DNA of 64,000 nucleotides from CALJUZ01 sp003387805 (GCA_937975235.1 CALJUZ010000106.1:67458-131457); one strand, 5' to 3'; shown: positions 16,896 to 26,271, counted from the first letter of the stretch. Made by a program: numbers and translations. Notes: generated by a model not told the origin, from the letters alone.

Positions 16896-18440
16896 GTGGA
16901 GCAGTCGCTGGTACTGCTTTTGTGGGCCCTAGCAGGCGCCGCCCTGGGCGTAGCCGGAGGGTACGCGCTGCGGAGGGCCATTGCCGAGTCGAAGATCCGT
17001 TCCGCCGAAGTGCAGGCCGGCCAAATCCTGGAGCAAGCCCGGCGTGACGCGGAAGCGAAAGTCCGCGAGGCGCTGGTGGAGGTCAAGGAGGAAGCGGTCC
17101 GCCTGCGCCAGGAGGCGGAACAAGAGATACGAGAACGCCGCCAGGAGCTGCAGCAGCTGGAGCGGCGGCTGCTGCAGAAGGAGGAAAACCTGGACCGTCG
17201 CCTCTCGCAAGTGGAAAAGCGGGAGGAATCGCTCAACCGCCGGGCCGAGGTCCTGGAGCGCAAACACCAGGAAGCCGACGCCCTGCTGGAACGCCAGCGG
17301 GCGGAACTGGAGCGGCTGAGCGGGCTGACGACGGAAGAGGCCAAGGAGTACCTGCTCAAGACCGTTGAGGAAGAAGTGCGGCACGACATGGCCGTCATGA
17401 TCCGCGAGATGGAGCAGGAGGCCAGGGAGGAAGCGGACAAGCGAGCCCGCAACATCATCGGCCTGGCCATTCAGCGCTGCGCCGCGGACCACGTGTCCGA
17501 GGCCACCGTGTCCGTGGTCACGTTGCCCAGCGACGACATGAAAGGCCGCATCATCGGACGCGAAGGTCGCAACATTCGGACGCTGGAGGCGCAGACCGGC
17601 ATCGACCTCATTATCGACGACACGCCCGAAGCGGTGGTCTTGTCCGGCTTTGATCCGGTGCGGCGCGAAATCGCCCGCATCGCGCTGGAGAAGCTCATCG
17701 CCGACGGCCGCATTCACCCGGCCCGGATTGAGGAGATGGTCGCCAAAGCCCGCAAGGAGGTGGAGGAGAACATCCGTGAGGAAGGCGAGCAGGCGTGCCT
17801 GTCCGCCAACGTGCACGGCCTCCATCCGGAGCTGGTGAAACTGCTGGGTCGCTTGAAGTACCGCTACAGCTACGGGCAGAACGTGCTGAAGCACTCGGTT
17901 GAAGTGGCCCACATCGCCGCCATGATGGCCGCGGAACTGGGCTGCGACGTGAAGGTGGCCCGCCGGGCCGGCCTTCTGCATGACATCGGCAAAGCCGTCG
18001 ACCACGAGACGGAAGGCACCCACGTGGAGATCGGCGTCGAGCTGCTGCGGCGCTACCGCGAGTCCGAAGCCGTCATCCACGCGGTGGAATGCCACCACGG
18101 GGACAAAGAGCCGCAGACGGTGGAGGCCATGCTGGTGGCCGCGGCCGACGCGGTGTCGGCGGCCCGGCCGGGCGCCCGCCGTGAAAGCCTGGCCAACTAC
18201 ATCAAGCGGCTGGAACGGCTGGAGGCCATCGCCAACTCGTTCGAAGGCGTCGAGAAATCGTACGCCATTCAGGCGGGCCGGGAAGTGCGGATTCTGGTCC
18301 GGCCCGACAAAGTGGACGACGACATGGCCGCCGTCATGGCCCGGGACATCGTGAAGCGTATCGAGTCGGAACTACAGTACCCCGGTCAAATCAAGGTGAC
18401 CGTCATCCGCGAGACCCGGGCCGTCGAGTACGCCAAGTAA
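16896..18440 (+). CDS. rny: Ribonuclease Y
   Basis: Membrane-anchored endoribonuclease initiating mRNA decay in Firmicutes, 514 aa. N-terminal helix (LVLLLWALAGAALGVAGGY), long coiled coil rich in Glu/Arg (about 30-190), KH domain (GRIIGREGRNIRTLE), then HD domain with LLHDIGKAVDHE. The GTG at 16896 overlaps its GGGGAGG; CTG at 16908 or TTG at 16920 would have better spacing but cut into the anchor, so the exact start is uncertain. Classical neighbour of recA/recX and cinA. Confidence 0.94.
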   Translation: MEQSLVLLLWALAGAALGVAGGYALRRAIAESKIRSAEVQAGQILEQARRDAEAKVREALVEVKEEAVRLRQEAEQEIRERRQELQQLERRLLQKEENLDRRLSQVEKREESLNRRAEVLERKHQEADALLERQRAELERLSGLTTEEAKEYLLKTVEEEVRHDMAVMIREMEQEAREEADKRARNIIGLAIQRCAADHVSEATVSVVTLPSDDMKGRIIGREGRNIRTLEAQTGIDLIIDDTPEAVVLSGFDPVRREIARIALEKLIADGRIHPARIEEMVAKARKEVEENIREEGEQACLSANVHGLHPELVKLLGRLKYRYSYGQNVLKHSVEVAHIAAMMAAELGCDVKVARRAGLLHDIGKAVDHETEGTHVEIGVELLRRYRESEAVIHAVECHHGDKEPQTVEAMLVAAADAVSAARPGARRESLANYIKRLERLEAIANSFEGVEKSYAIQAGREVRILVRPDKVDDDMAAVMARDIVKRIESELQYPGQIKVTVIRETRAVEYAK

Positions 18441-18492
18441 ACGCTCACAGTCAGTACGGACGCAACGTTTGCCAATGCCGACCGTGCGAAGG

Positions 18493-18534
18493 AAAACCGG
18501 TCCGCGCGCCGAAGGTGCGCCGGACCGGTTTTTT
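18493..18534 (+). terminator. Rho-independent terminator of rny
   Basis: AAAACCGGTCCG (18493-18504) pairs with CGGACCGGTTTT (18521-18532), running into TTTTTT. The inner loop is GC-rich. It ends just before the dipeptidase ribosome binding site. Confidence 0.9.
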
Positions 18535-18551
18535 CGCGAAAGGAGATGCGT

Positions 18552-19541
18552 ATGAGCGACGTGCATCGGCTGCACCGGGAAAGCTTTGTCGTGGACGCGC
18601 ACTGCGACACCGCTCTGAGGCTGGCGGCGGGGGACTCGCTGACGCCCGGGGGCGGCGCCGCCCCGGGGCACGTGGATTTGCCGCGGCTGCGGGCCGGCGG
18701 CGTGGACTTGCAGGTGTTCGCGCTCTGGGTCGACGCGGACAGCCGGAAACACGGCCGGCTGCGGCGCTGCCTGGAGCTCCTGGACGCCGTCGTCGCCGAA
18801 ACCGAGCGCCTGCGCGACGATTTCCGCCTCGTGCTGTCGGCCCGGGACATCGACGCCGCCGCGCAGGCGGGCCAAATCGGGGTGCTGCTGTCCATCGAGG
18901 ACGGCGCCGCGCTGGAAGGCAGCCTCAGCGCCCTGCGGGCCTTTTACCGTCTGGGCGTGCGGGCCATGGGGCTGACGTGGAACGGCCGCAACGAGCTGGG
19001 CGAAGGCGTCGGGGCGGCCAAAGGGGCGGGCGGCGGCCTGACCGCGTTCGGCCGCGACGTGGTCAGGGAGATGAACCGCCTAGGGATGATCGTGGACGTG
19101 TCGCATCTTTCCGAGGCCGGTTTCTGGGACGTGCTGGAGATCAGCGACGCGCCCGTCATCGCGTCCCACTCCAACGCCAAAGCGGTGTGCGATCACCGGC
19201 GCAATCTCACCGACCGGCAGATCAAGGCGCTGGCCGACGCCGGCGGCGTCATGGGCATCAACTTCTGCCCGCCCTTTCTCGCCGACGGGGGCCGCGCGTC
19301 CGTGGAGGACATCGTGCGGCACGTAGACCACATCGTCGATCTGGTCGGCCCCGGCCACGTGGGCCTCGGGTCGGACTTCGACGGCATCTCGTCCACGCCC
19401 GAAGGCGCGGAGGACGTGGCGCGGCTTCCGGCCGTCACCGAGGCGCTGGCGGCCCGGGGCTACGGCGACGAGGAGATCCGCGCCATTCTTGGCGGCAATT
19501 TCCTGCGCGTCTTTCGGCAAATTTTGCAGCCGGCCGACTGA
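18552..19541 (+). CDS. Membrane dipeptidase family (peptidase M19)
   Basis: Binuclear zinc dipeptidase, 329 aa. Zinc-ligand motifs are present: DAHCDT near the N-terminus, the bridging Glu in LSIEDGAAL, SHSNAKAVCDHRRNLTD and GSDFDG. The family cleaves dipeptides, including D-amino-acid-containing ones in sporeformers, so a role in peptide or cell-wall turnover is possible. Of two in-frame ATGs, 18546 touches the AAAGGAG site; 18552 has 6-nt spacing and is chosen. Confidence 0.92.
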   Translation: MSDVHRLHRESFVVDAHCDTALRLAAGDSLTPGGGAAPGHVDLPRLRAGGVDLQVFALWVDADSRKHGRLRRCLELLDAVVAETERLRDDFRLVLSARDIDAAAQAGQIGVLLSIEDGAALEGSLSALRAFYRLGVRAMGLTWNGRNELGEGVGAAKGAGGGLTAFGRDVVREMNRLGMIVDVSHLSEAGFWDVLEISDAPVIASHSNAKAVCDHRRNLTDRQIKALADAGGVMGINFCPPFLADGGRASVEDIVRHVDHIVDLVGPGHVGLGSDFDGISSTPEGAEDVARLPAVTEALAARGYGDEEIRAILGGNFLRVFRQILQPAD

Positions 19542-19600
19542 TCCGGGGGCCGGGCAGCCATACTACGGGGGGAGTGATGGCGCCTTAGGAGGTGAGCCGC

Positions 19601-19936
19601 GTGGACTGGATCGGAACCGTCGTGCGCTTTGTCGTGTCGGCGCTGGTGCTGATGTTCGTCGGGCTGGTCGTGCCGGGATTTTCGCCGCTGACGTTTTGGC
19701 ACGCGCTGCTGGCCGCGCTCGTCATCGCCGCGCTGGGCTGGGTGGTGGAGGCGACGATGGGCAGGAAGGCGTCGCCTTTCGGCCGGGGCGTCGTCGGGTT
19801 TATCATCGCCGCGCTGGTCGTGTGGGCCGCGCAGTTTTTCGTGCCCGGCATGTCCGTCACGGTGCTGGGGGCCCTTCTGGCCGCGGTCGTCATCGGCATC
19901 GCGGATCTGTTCGTGCCGACGTCCATCACCCGGTGA
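19601..19936 (+). CDS. Phage-holin-family (YvlD-like) membrane protein
   Basis: 111 aa, four hydrophobic helices (VVRFVVSALVLMFVGLVVPG, then three more), matching the 4-TM superfamily annotated as phage holin family although nothing phage-like is nearby. GTG at 19601 lies 8 nt after AGGAGG; GTG at 19592 overlaps that site. A CATACTA box at 19559-19565 resembles forespore sigma -10 elements, without a convincing -35. Placed 33 nt before spoVAF, so a spore-membrane role is plausible. Confidence 0.75.
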   Translation: MDWIGTVVRFVVSALVLMFVGLVVPGFSPLTFWHALLAALVIAALGWVVEATMGRKASPFGRGVVGFIIAALVVWAAQFFVPGMSVTVLGALLAAVVIGIADLFVPTSITR

Positions 19937-19969
19937 ACACCGCCCGCGCGGCGCCATGGGGGGACCGTC

Positions 19970-21418
19970 TTGCCGCTGGCTCGCAGCCTGGACGAAAACT
20001 TAAGCGAACTGAAGCGGCGCCTGGGCGTCGGCGTCACCTTCGACGTGCTGGTGCGGGAGCTGAGCGTAGGAGGGCGGGACGCCGCCCTCATCTTTATTGA
20101 CGGCCTGATCAAGGACACGGCGACGGTCCACGTCATGAAGTTTCTGATGCGCCTGCGCCGCGAGGATCTGGCGCCGCAGCCCATAAGGAAGCTGCTCCGG
20201 TCGGGGCTGCCCTACTTCGAGGTCGACACCGTCTCCACGCTGGAGGAAGTGGTGGACCAGGTGCTGGCGGGGCCCGCGGCCCTGCTGGTGGACGGGTGCA
20301 CGGACGCCGTCATCCTGGATCTCCGCGAGTACCCGGTGCGGGGCGTGGAGGAGCCGGATCTGGAGCGGGTGACCCGGGGCAGCCGCGAGGGCCTGGTGGA
20401 GACCATCGTCTTCAACACGGCCCTCATCCGCCGGCGGCTGCGGGACCCGAACCTGCGGTTCGAGATGCGCTCCGTGGGCCAGTGGTCCCGCACCGACGTC
20501 GCGCTGGGCTACATCGACGGCGTGGCCAATCCCGACACCGTCGACAAGATCCGCCGCCGCCTGGAAAACGTGGACGTGGGCGCCCTGACCATGGGGGCGC
20601 AAAGCCTCATCGAGCTGCTGGTGGGGCAGCGGCTCAATCCGTTTCCCCTGGCCCGGCTCACCGAGCGGCCCGACGTGGTCGCGGCCCACCTGGCCGAAGG
20701 CCACGTGGTCGTGTTCGTGGACACGTCGCCCACCGCGATCATCTTGCCGGCCAACGTCTGGCACTTCACCCAGCACGCGGAGGAGTACTTCCAGGCGCCG
20801 GCGGTGGGCACGTTCATGCGCTGGGTGCGGTTTTTGGCCATCGGCCTGTCGCTGGTTTTGGGGCCCGCGTGGCTGGCGGTGGCCACGTGGGAGACGGCGC
20901 CGGATTGGATTTCGTTCATCGGCCCGGCGGAGAAGCCCCGGGTCGCGCTGTGGCTGCAGTTTCTGCTGCTGGAGTTCGGCCTGGTCCTGATCGGCCAGGC
21001 CCTCATTCACACGCCCACGGCCATGTCTACGGCGCTGGGCATCGTCGGCGCGATCTTGCTGGGCGAGCTGGCCATCACCGTGCGCGTGTTCGTGCCGGAG
21101 ACAGTGCTGTACGTGGCCGTGGCCGCGCTGATGTCCTTCGCCACCCCCAGCATCGAGTTCGCCCACGCGCTGCGGCTGTTCCGCTACGGGCTGTTCGTGC
21201 TGGTGGCGCTGTGGGGCTGGTGGGGCTTCGGCGCGGGCCTGGCCGGGACGTTCCTGTGGCTGGCTTTGACCAACTCCTTCGGCCTGCCGTATCTCTACCC
21301 GCTGCTGCCCTTCAACGGCAAGGCGCTGGTGCGCCTGCTGTTCCGCTTTCCCATTCTCCAGGTGGGCGTCCGCGCGACGCCGAAAAAGTCCCGCAAAGGC
21401 GCGTATCCCGACTCGTAG
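19970..21418 (+). CDS. spoVAF: Spore germination protein SpoVAF/GerA family
   Basis: 482 aa GerA-type A subunit. A soluble N-terminal region (about 1-280) with VTFDVLVREL, VETIVFNTALIRRRLRDPNL and GYIDGVANP is followed by about five membrane helices. SpoVAF-like proteins sit in the inner spore membrane and assist release of dipicolinate and germination signalling. The TTG start at 19970 follows GGGGGA. No gerB or gerC partner is adjacent, which favours SpoVAF over a full nutrient receptor. Confidence 0.88.
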   Translation: MPLARSLDENLSELKRRLGVGVTFDVLVRELSVGGRDAALIFIDGLIKDTATVHVMKFLMRLRREDLAPQPIRKLLRSGLPYFEVDTVSTLEEVVDQVLAGPAALLVDGCTDAVILDLREYPVRGVEEPDLERVTRGSREGLVETIVFNTALIRRRLRDPNLRFEMRSVGQWSRTDVALGYIDGVANPDTVDKIRRRLENVDVGALTMGAQSLIELLVGQRLNPFPLARLTERPDVVAAHLAEGHVVVFVDTSPTAIILPANVWHFTQHAEEYFQAPAVGTFMRWVRFLAIGLSLVLGPAWLAVATWETAPDWISFIGPAEKPRVALWLQFLLLEFGLVLIGQALIHTPTAMSTALGIVGAILLGELAITVRVFVPETVLYVAVAALMSFATPSIEFAHALRLFRYGLFVLVALWGWWGFGAGLAGTFLWLALTNSFGLPYLYPLLPFNGKALVRLLFRFPILQVGVRATPKKSRKGAYPDS

Positions 21419-21493
21419 CCCGCATCCGAGCCTTCACCGGCGGTCCGTCTGTGTGTTAAGATGGAGTGAGTGCCAAGGACGGAGGTATCCGCG

Positions 21494-22861
21494 GTGCCGC
21501 TGGACGAGGGCCGGACCGTGTCCGCAAGCAACGAAGGACATCTGCTCATCGGCGGCTGCGACGCCGTCGAACTGGCGCGCCGCTACGGCACGCCGCTCTA
21601 CGTGCTGGACGAAGGGCGCGTGCGGGAGGCCATGCGGGCCTACCGGCGGGCCATGGAGGAGTCGTACCCGAAAGGCCGCGTGCTGTACGCGGGCAAAGCG
21701 CTGCTCACCGCCGCCATGTGCCGCATCGCGGCCGAGGAGGGCCTGGGGCTGGACGTCGTCTCCGGCGGCGAGCTGTATACGGCGCTGACGGCGCAGTTTC
21801 CCCCCGAGCGCATTTATTTCCACGGCAACAACAAGTCCGACGAGGAGCTGGACATGGCGGTGCAGGCCGGCGTCGGGCGCATCGTCGTGGACAACGAGGG
21901 CGAGCTGGAGCGTCTGGAGCGGGCCGCGCAGCGGGCCGGCCGCCCGGCCGACGTGCTGCTGCGCATTACGCCCGGCGTGGCCGCGGACACCCATTCGTAC
22001 GTCCGCACCGGCCAGCTGGATTCCAAATTCGGCATCCCCATGGCCCGCGGGCAGGCCCTGGCCGCGGCCAAACGGGCCGCGGCGTCGCCGTGGCTCCGAC
22101 TGCGGGGATACCACAGCCACATCGGCTCGCAAATTACCGACCTTTCGCCCTACGACGCCGCGGTGGACCTGATGGTGCGCTTTTTGGCCGAAGCGCAAAG
22201 GGAGACGGGCGTCGCGGCCCAGCAGCTCAACATGGGCGGGGGCCTGGGCATCCGCTACCTTGACGAGCAAGACGTGCCGGCGCCGGACGCGTTCGTGCGG
22301 CGCATCGCCCGCCGGGTGCTGGCCCGGGTGGAGGAGGCGGGGCTGCCCGCGCCCGAGCTGCTGCTGGAGCCGGGGCGCTCCATCGTCGGGCCCGCGGGCG
22401 TCACGCTCTACACCGTGGGCTTCGTCAAGCGCATTCCGGGCGTGCGCACCTACGTCATGATCGACGGCGGGATGGGCGACAACCCCCGGGTGGCGCTGTA
22501 CGGGACCCGGCACCGCGCCGTTTTGGCCAACAAGCTGGGCGCGGCGCCGGCGGCCGGGCCGGTGGCCGTCGCGGGGAAGTACTGCGAGTCCGGCGACGTG
22601 CTCATCGAGGAGCTGCACGGGCCCGAACCCGAGCCGGGCGACGTGCTGGCGGTCTTTGACACGGGGGCGTACAATTTCTCCATGGCCAGCAACTACAACC
22701 GCATCCCGCGGCCGGCCATGGTGCTGGTCCATCAGGGCCGGCACGAGCTGATGGTCCGCCGCGAGACGTACGCCGACCTGGTCGCGCGCGACGTGGTGCC
22801 GTCGTGGCTGGCCGCCGCGACGGGCGGCGGCGCGGCCGGCGGGAGCACGAAACCGGAGTAG
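21494..22861 (+). CDS. lysA: Diaminopimelate decarboxylase
   Basis: PLP enzyme making L-lysine from meso-diaminopimelate, 455 aa, fold type III. PLP lysine in VLYAGKALLTAAM; glycine-rich GGGLGIRY; C-terminal CESGDVL and GAYNFSMASNYN are diagnostic. GTG at 21494 follows GGAGG by 8 nt and is preferred over a GTG at 21470. Upstream only 75 bp separate it from spoVAF, too short for a lysine riboswitch, so lysine control probably acts at lysC. Confidence 0.95.
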   Translation: MPLDEGRTVSASNEGHLLIGGCDAVELARRYGTPLYVLDEGRVREAMRAYRRAMEESYPKGRVLYAGKALLTAAMCRIAAEEGLGLDVVSGGELYTALTAQFPPERIYFHGNNKSDEELDMAVQAGVGRIVVDNEGELERLERAAQRAGRPADVLLRITPGVAADTHSYVRTGQLDSKFGIPMARGQALAAAKRAAASPWLRLRGYHSHIGSQITDLSPYDAAVDLMVRFLAEAQRETGVAAQQLNMGGGLGIRYLDEQDVPAPDAFVRRIARRVLARVEEAGLPAPELLLEPGRSIVGPAGVTLYTVGFVKRIPGVRTYVMIDGGMGDNPRVALYGTRHRAVLANKLGAAPAAGPVAVAGKYCESGDVLIEELHGPEPEPGDVLAVFDTGAYNFSMASNYNRIPRPAMVLVHQGRHELMVRRETYADLVARDVVPSWLAAATGGGAAGGSTKPE

Positions 22862-22891
22862 GCGACGGGAACGGCGGGGGGGAACCGCAGC

Positions 22892-23509
22892 ATGATGATT
22901 TCGGATTTCAGGCTTGACGTGTTGATTTTGCGCGTGGCCGCGGTGCTTTTGGCCCTGGCCATCCACGAGTACGCCCACGCGGCGGCGGCCGTGCGCCTGG
23001 GCGATCCGGGCCCCAAGTTCGACGGCCGCCTGACGCTGAATCCCCTGGCCCACCTGGACCCCGTCGGCACGCTGATGCTGTTCTTCTTTTCTTTCGGCTG
23101 GGCCAAGCCGGTCATGGTGAATCCGGCCCGGTTCAAAAACCCGCGGCGGGACATGATGTGGGTCGCGCTGGCGGGGCCGTTGTCCAACATCGCGCTGGCC
23201 TTCGCACTGGCCCGCCTGGCGCCGTTCATCCTGAACATCGTGCCGCCCGGGGCCTTGCGGGCCACCTGGATGTTTTTGCAAGTGTCGGTCCAGCTCAACA
23301 TCTGGCTGGCCGTGTTCAACATGCTGCCGCTGCCGCCTCTGGACGGCTCGAAAGTGCTGATGGGCATCCTGCCCCGGCGCTACGCGTACCGCTACGCGCG
23401 CCTGGAGTCGTACGGCACCGTCATCCTGCTGCTCCTGGTGGTGTCGGGCATGCTGTTCCGCGTGCTGCAGCCGGCCTATTCGGCGGTGGCGCGGCTGGTG
23501 GTGGGCTGA
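22892..23509 (+). CDS. Site-2 protease family membrane metalloprotease (M50)
   Basis: 205 aa integral-membrane zinc protease. The zinc motif AIHEYAHA lies in the first helix region, with the third ligand Asp in NMLPLPPLDGSKVL. About five hydrophobic segments. It is the short rhomboid-like M50B type (YwhC-like) without a PDZ domain; its substrate is unknown. Its stop codon directly abuts the scpA ATG, the usual neighbourhood in clostridia. Confidence 0.9.
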   Translation: MMISDFRLDVLILRVAAVLLALAIHEYAHAAAAVRLGDPGPKFDGRLTLNPLAHLDPVGTLMLFFFSFGWAKPVMVNPARFKNPRRDMMWVALAGPLSNIALAFALARLAPFILNIVPPGALRATWMFLQVSVQLNIWLAVFNMLPLPPLDGSKVLMGILPRRYAYRYARLESYGTVILLLLVVSGMLFRVLQPAYSAVARLVVG

Positions 23510-24235
23510 ATGTACCAGGTGCGCCTGGCGGTGTTCGAAGGGCCGCTGGACTTGCTGCTCCACCTGATTGAAAAGCAAGAGGTGGACATCTGGGAAGTGT
23601 CCATCGCCGAAATCGCCCGGCAGTACCTGGACTTCCTCGCTCAAGTTCCCCGGGTGGAGCTGGAGGCCGCGGGGGAGTACCTGGCCATGGCCGCCCTTTT
23701 GGTGCGCATCAAAGCCCGCCACCTGCTGCCCCACGCGGTGGTGGAGGACGAGGGCGAAGAGGAAGAAGACGCGGCGGCGCTGGAGGAGGAGCTCCGGCAG
23801 CGGCTGGCCGAATACAAGCGCTACAAGGAAGCGGCCGCGGTGCTGGCCGAGCTGGCCCAGGTCCGGGAGCTGTACGGCCTGCGCCCGGTGTCGCTGACCG
23901 GCGAAGGCCCGGCGGCAGCGCCCGGCCCGCCGGCCGGCTTTTCGGTGCAGCGGCTGGCCGAGGCCTTTGCGGAGCTTCTGACCCGCGAGCGCCCGGAGCC
24001 GGCGCCGCCGCCGGTGCTGCGCAAAGTCGATCTGCGGGGCGCGATGATCCGGGTGCGCCGGGCGCTGCGGGCCGCGGCGGGCGCGGTGCCCTTCCGGTCC
24101 TTGTTTTCCCGCCAAGCGTCCCGCTGGGAATGGATCGTGACGTTTCTGGCCGTGCTGGAGCTGGTGCACATGGGCAGCGTGCGGGTGCGCCAGAGCGAGC
24201 CTTTCGGCGAGCTGCACCTGGAACATGCGGCGTAA
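23510..24235 (+). CDS. scpA: Segregation and condensation protein A
   Basis: Kleisin subunit of the Smc-ScpA-ScpB condensin, 241 aa. N-terminal FEGPLDLLLHLIEKQEVDIW and the acidic stretch after HLLPHAVVEDEGE are typical; the winged helix at the C-terminus binds the Smc head. ATG at 23510 directly follows the M50 protease stop codon; scpB follows after 12 nt. Confidence 0.95.
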   Translation: MYQVRLAVFEGPLDLLLHLIEKQEVDIWEVSIAEIARQYLDFLAQVPRVELEAAGEYLAMAALLVRIKARHLLPHAVVEDEGEEEEDAAALEEELRQRLAEYKRYKEAAAVLAELAQVRELYGLRPVSLTGEGPAAAPGPPAGFSVQRLAEAFAELLTRERPEPAPPPVLRKVDLRGAMIRVRRALRAAAGAVPFRSLFSRQASRWEWIVTFLAVLELVHMGSVRVRQSEPFGELHLEHAA

Positions 24236-24247
24236 AGGGGAGTCGGC

Positions 24248-24838
24248 GTGGAGCAGACGTACATTCCCGAAACGCTGGAGCGGCTGGCCGCGGCGGTGGA
24301 GGCGCTGCTGTTCGCCAGCCCGGAGCCCCTCTCGGACGGGGAGCTGGCCCGCCTGACGGGGTGGGAGCCCCGGCAGGTGGCGGCCGCGGTGGCCATGCTG
24401 GAGCGGCGGCTGGCGGAAGACCCCACGCGCGGGCTGTGCCTTGTCCGCGTCAACAACGGCTGGCAGCTGGCCACCAGGCCGGATTTCGCTCCGCTGCTGG
24501 CCCGCCTGCGGGAGCCGCGCCCGCCCGCGCCGCTGTCGCGGGCCGCTTTGGAGACGCTGGCCATCATCGCGTACAAGCAGCCCGTCACGCGGGCTGAAAT
24601 CGATCATCTACGGGGCGTCCGCTCGGAATCGGCGCTGCAGTCGCTGCAGGACCGGGAGCTCATCGAGGAGGCCGGCCGGGCCGACGGGCCGGGACGGCCC
24701 ATTTTGTACCGGACGACGGAAAAGTTCTTGCACTGGTGCGGTTTGAACTCCCTGGACGACTTGCCGCCCCTTCCCGAACCGGAAACGCCCGCCGGCGCCG
24801 AGGACCCGCATACATCGCCCGCGGCCGGGTCAGATTAA
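24248..24838 (+). CDS. scpB: Segregation and condensation protein B
   Basis: Winged-helix dimer bridging ScpA in bacterial condensin, 196 aa. ALETLAIIAYKQPVTRAEID and the following IRGV-type block (HLRGVRSESALQSL) are the family signature. GTG start at 24248 behind AAGGGGAG. The last ~25 residues are Pro/Glu-rich and likely disordered. Confidence 0.95.
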   Translation: MEQTYIPETLERLAAAVEALLFASPEPLSDGELARLTGWEPRQVAAAVAMLERRLAEDPTRGLCLVRVNNGWQLATRPDFAPLLARLREPRPPAPLSRAALETLAIIAYKQPVTRAEIDHLRGVRSESALQSLQDRELIEEAGRADGPGRPILYRTTEKFLHWCGLNSLDDLPPLPEPETPAGAEDPHTSPAAGSD

Positions 24839-24897
24839 CCGCGAGACCGCGAGGCGACCGGCCGCCCGCCGGGCGCCGCGGGAGGGAGCGACAGGCC

Positions 24898-25314
24898 GTG
24901 AGCGAACAGCACCCCATCGAAGGTTTGATGCAAACCGCGATGGAGAGCCTCAAAGCGATGGTGGACGTCAACACCATCTTGGGCGATCCGGTGGAAACGC
25001 CCGACGGCACAGTGGTCGTGCCGGTGTCGAAGGTGTCCTTCGGCTTTGCCGCCGGCGGCACCGAGTTTGAAGCGGAAAACGGCGGGGACGAGGGCTACCC
25101 CTTCGGCGGCGGCAGCGGGGCGGGCATCTCGCTGCAGCCCGTGGCCTTTCTCGTCGTGGGCCAGGGGCAGATCCGGCTCATGACCATCGACAAGAACGCG
25201 GCCATTTACGACCGGCTGCTGGACCTGGCACCGGACGTGATGGACGGCTTGCAAAACATATTCAGCAACGGAAGGGGGCGCTCGGATCAGACCGCGACGC
25301 CCCTGACCCCGTAA
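24898..25314 (+). CDS. gerW: Spore protein GerW (YtfJ family)
   Basis: 138 aa. HPIEGLMQTAMESLKAMVD, VNTILGDPVETPDGTVVVPV and the Gly-rich GGGSGAGISLQPVAFLVV identify the YtfJ/GerW family, a forespore-made protein needed for normal lysozyme-resistant spores and germination in B. subtilis. GTG at 24898 is 9 nt after GGAGGGAG; a longer frame into scpB is Arg-rich and rejected. Located between scpB and rluB, where other clostridia often keep spmA/spmB, absent here. Confidence 0.92.
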   Translation: MSEQHPIEGLMQTAMESLKAMVDVNTILGDPVETPDGTVVVPVSKVSFGFAAGGTEFEAENGGDEGYPFGGGSGAGISLQPVAFLVVGQGQIRLMTIDKNAAIYDRLLDLAPDVMDGLQNIFSNGRGRSDQTATPLTP

Positions 25315-25353
25315 CGCCCCCGGCCCCGGGGGCGGGGCCGAGGTGGTTGGCGG

Positions 25354-26088
25354 TTGGCCCTGGAGAGGCTGCAGAAGTTTATGGCCCGGTGCGGCGTCGC
25401 GTCCCGCCGGGCGTGCGAAACGATGATCGCGGAAGGCCGCGTGCGCGTCAACGGCCGCGTCGTGCGCGAGCCCGGGACGAAAATCGACCCCGCCACGGAT
25501 CGCGTCGAGGTCGACGGACGCATCCTCACCCCTCCCGAAGAGCTGGTGTACATCGCCCTCCACAAGCCCCGCGGGTACGTGACGACGGTGCACGACCCCC
25601 AAGGGCGCCCCACCGTCATGGACCTGGTGCAAGACGCCGGCGCCCGGGTGTACCCCGTGGGCCGGCTGGACGCGGACAGCGAAGGCTTGCTGCTGCTCAC
25701 CAGCGACGGCCGCCTGGCCCACCGCCTCATGCACCCCCGCTACGGCGTGGAGAAGCGCTACCGGGTGACGGTGCAGGGCACGGTCAGCGACGAAGCGCTC
25801 CAGATGCTGGCCGAGGGCGTGCCGCTGGAGGACGGCATGACGGCGCCCGCGCGCGTGCGGCTCCTGGCCCGGGGCGGGCGGCGTTCGGTCCTGGAGATCA
25901 CCTTGTCCGAAGGACGCAAACGCCAGGTGCGCCGCATGTGCCGCCACGTGGGCCATCCCGTGGTGCGGCTGGTACGCACTGCGGTGGGCCCGGTGGAGCT
26001 GGGAGCGCTGCCGCCCGGCGCCTGCCGCCGGCTGACGGACGCGGAGGTGGCGCGCCTGCGGCGGGCCGCGGGCCTCACGGGCCAATAA
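25354..26088 (+). CDS. rluB: 23S rRNA pseudouridine synthase RluB family
   Basis: 244 aa. N-terminal S4 domain (MARCGVASRRACETMIAEGRV up to about 60, split here by convention) then the RsuA/RluB catalytic domain with the active-site Asp in VGRLDADSEGLLLLTSDG and EGRKRQVRRM. It isomerises a uridine in the peptidyl-transferase region of 23S rRNA. TTG start at 25354 after GAGGTGG. It closes the scpA-scpB-gerW-rluB series. Confidence 0.92.
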   Translation: MALERLQKFMARCGVASRRACETMIAEGRVRVNGRVVREPGTKIDPATDRVEVDGRILTPPEELVYIALHKPRGYVTTVHDPQGRPTVMDLVQDAGARVYPVGRLDADSEGLLLLTSDGRLAHRLMHPRYGVEKRYRVTVQGTVSDEALQMLAEGVPLEDGMTAPARVRLLARGGRRSVLEITLSEGRKRQVRRMCRHVGHPVVRLVRTAVGPVELGALPPGACRRLTDAEVARLRRAAGLTGQ

Positions 26089-26102
26089 CCCGATTTTTGT
26101 CG

Positions 26103-26131
26103 TTTACAAACGTCTGCGTGCGTGCTAGAAT
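26103..26131 (+). promoter_or_regulatory. Sigma-A promoter of the hutP-aromatic operon
   Basis: TTTACA (26103-26108), 17-bp spacer, TAGAAT (26126-26131); each box has one mismatch to consensus. Located right after rluB and about 155 nt before the HutP-family ATG, leaving a long structured 5' leader. Confidence 0.78.
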
Positions 26132-26200
26132 AGTCAGCAATTCAATCCGGATTCGAAGTACGGCAGGACGGCAGGTGCTCATGATGCTTCTCCTTCAGCC

Positions 26201-26236
26201 GTGTCGCTTCTCTTCGGAAGCGGCGTCTCGCTTTTT
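26201..26236 (+). promoter_or_regulatory. Terminator-like hairpin in the hutP leader
   Basis: CGCTTC (26205-26210) pairs with GAAGCG (26217-26222), extended by G-U pairs to about 10 bp, and TTTTTT follows (26231 on) after a short gap. It may be a leader attenuator between the promoter and hutP. TCTCGC (26226-26231) could instead pair with GCGAGA (26267-26272), giving an alternative fold touching the hutP ribosome binding site. Confidence 0.45.
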
Positions 26237-26271
26237 TGTACCTAAAACCGCTCCGCCGCCTTCGTTGCGAG

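Noticed and set aside
19601..19936. Holin-family gene as evidence of prophage
   Set aside because: The four-helix family name is historical; neighbours are a dipeptidase, spoVAF and lysA, with no integrase, capsid or lysin genes.
21419..21493. Lysine riboswitch before lysA, or T-box before hom
   Set aside because: Only 75 bp precede lysA and about 60 nt precede hom from its promoter, both too short, and no conserved T-box or L-box sequence is present.
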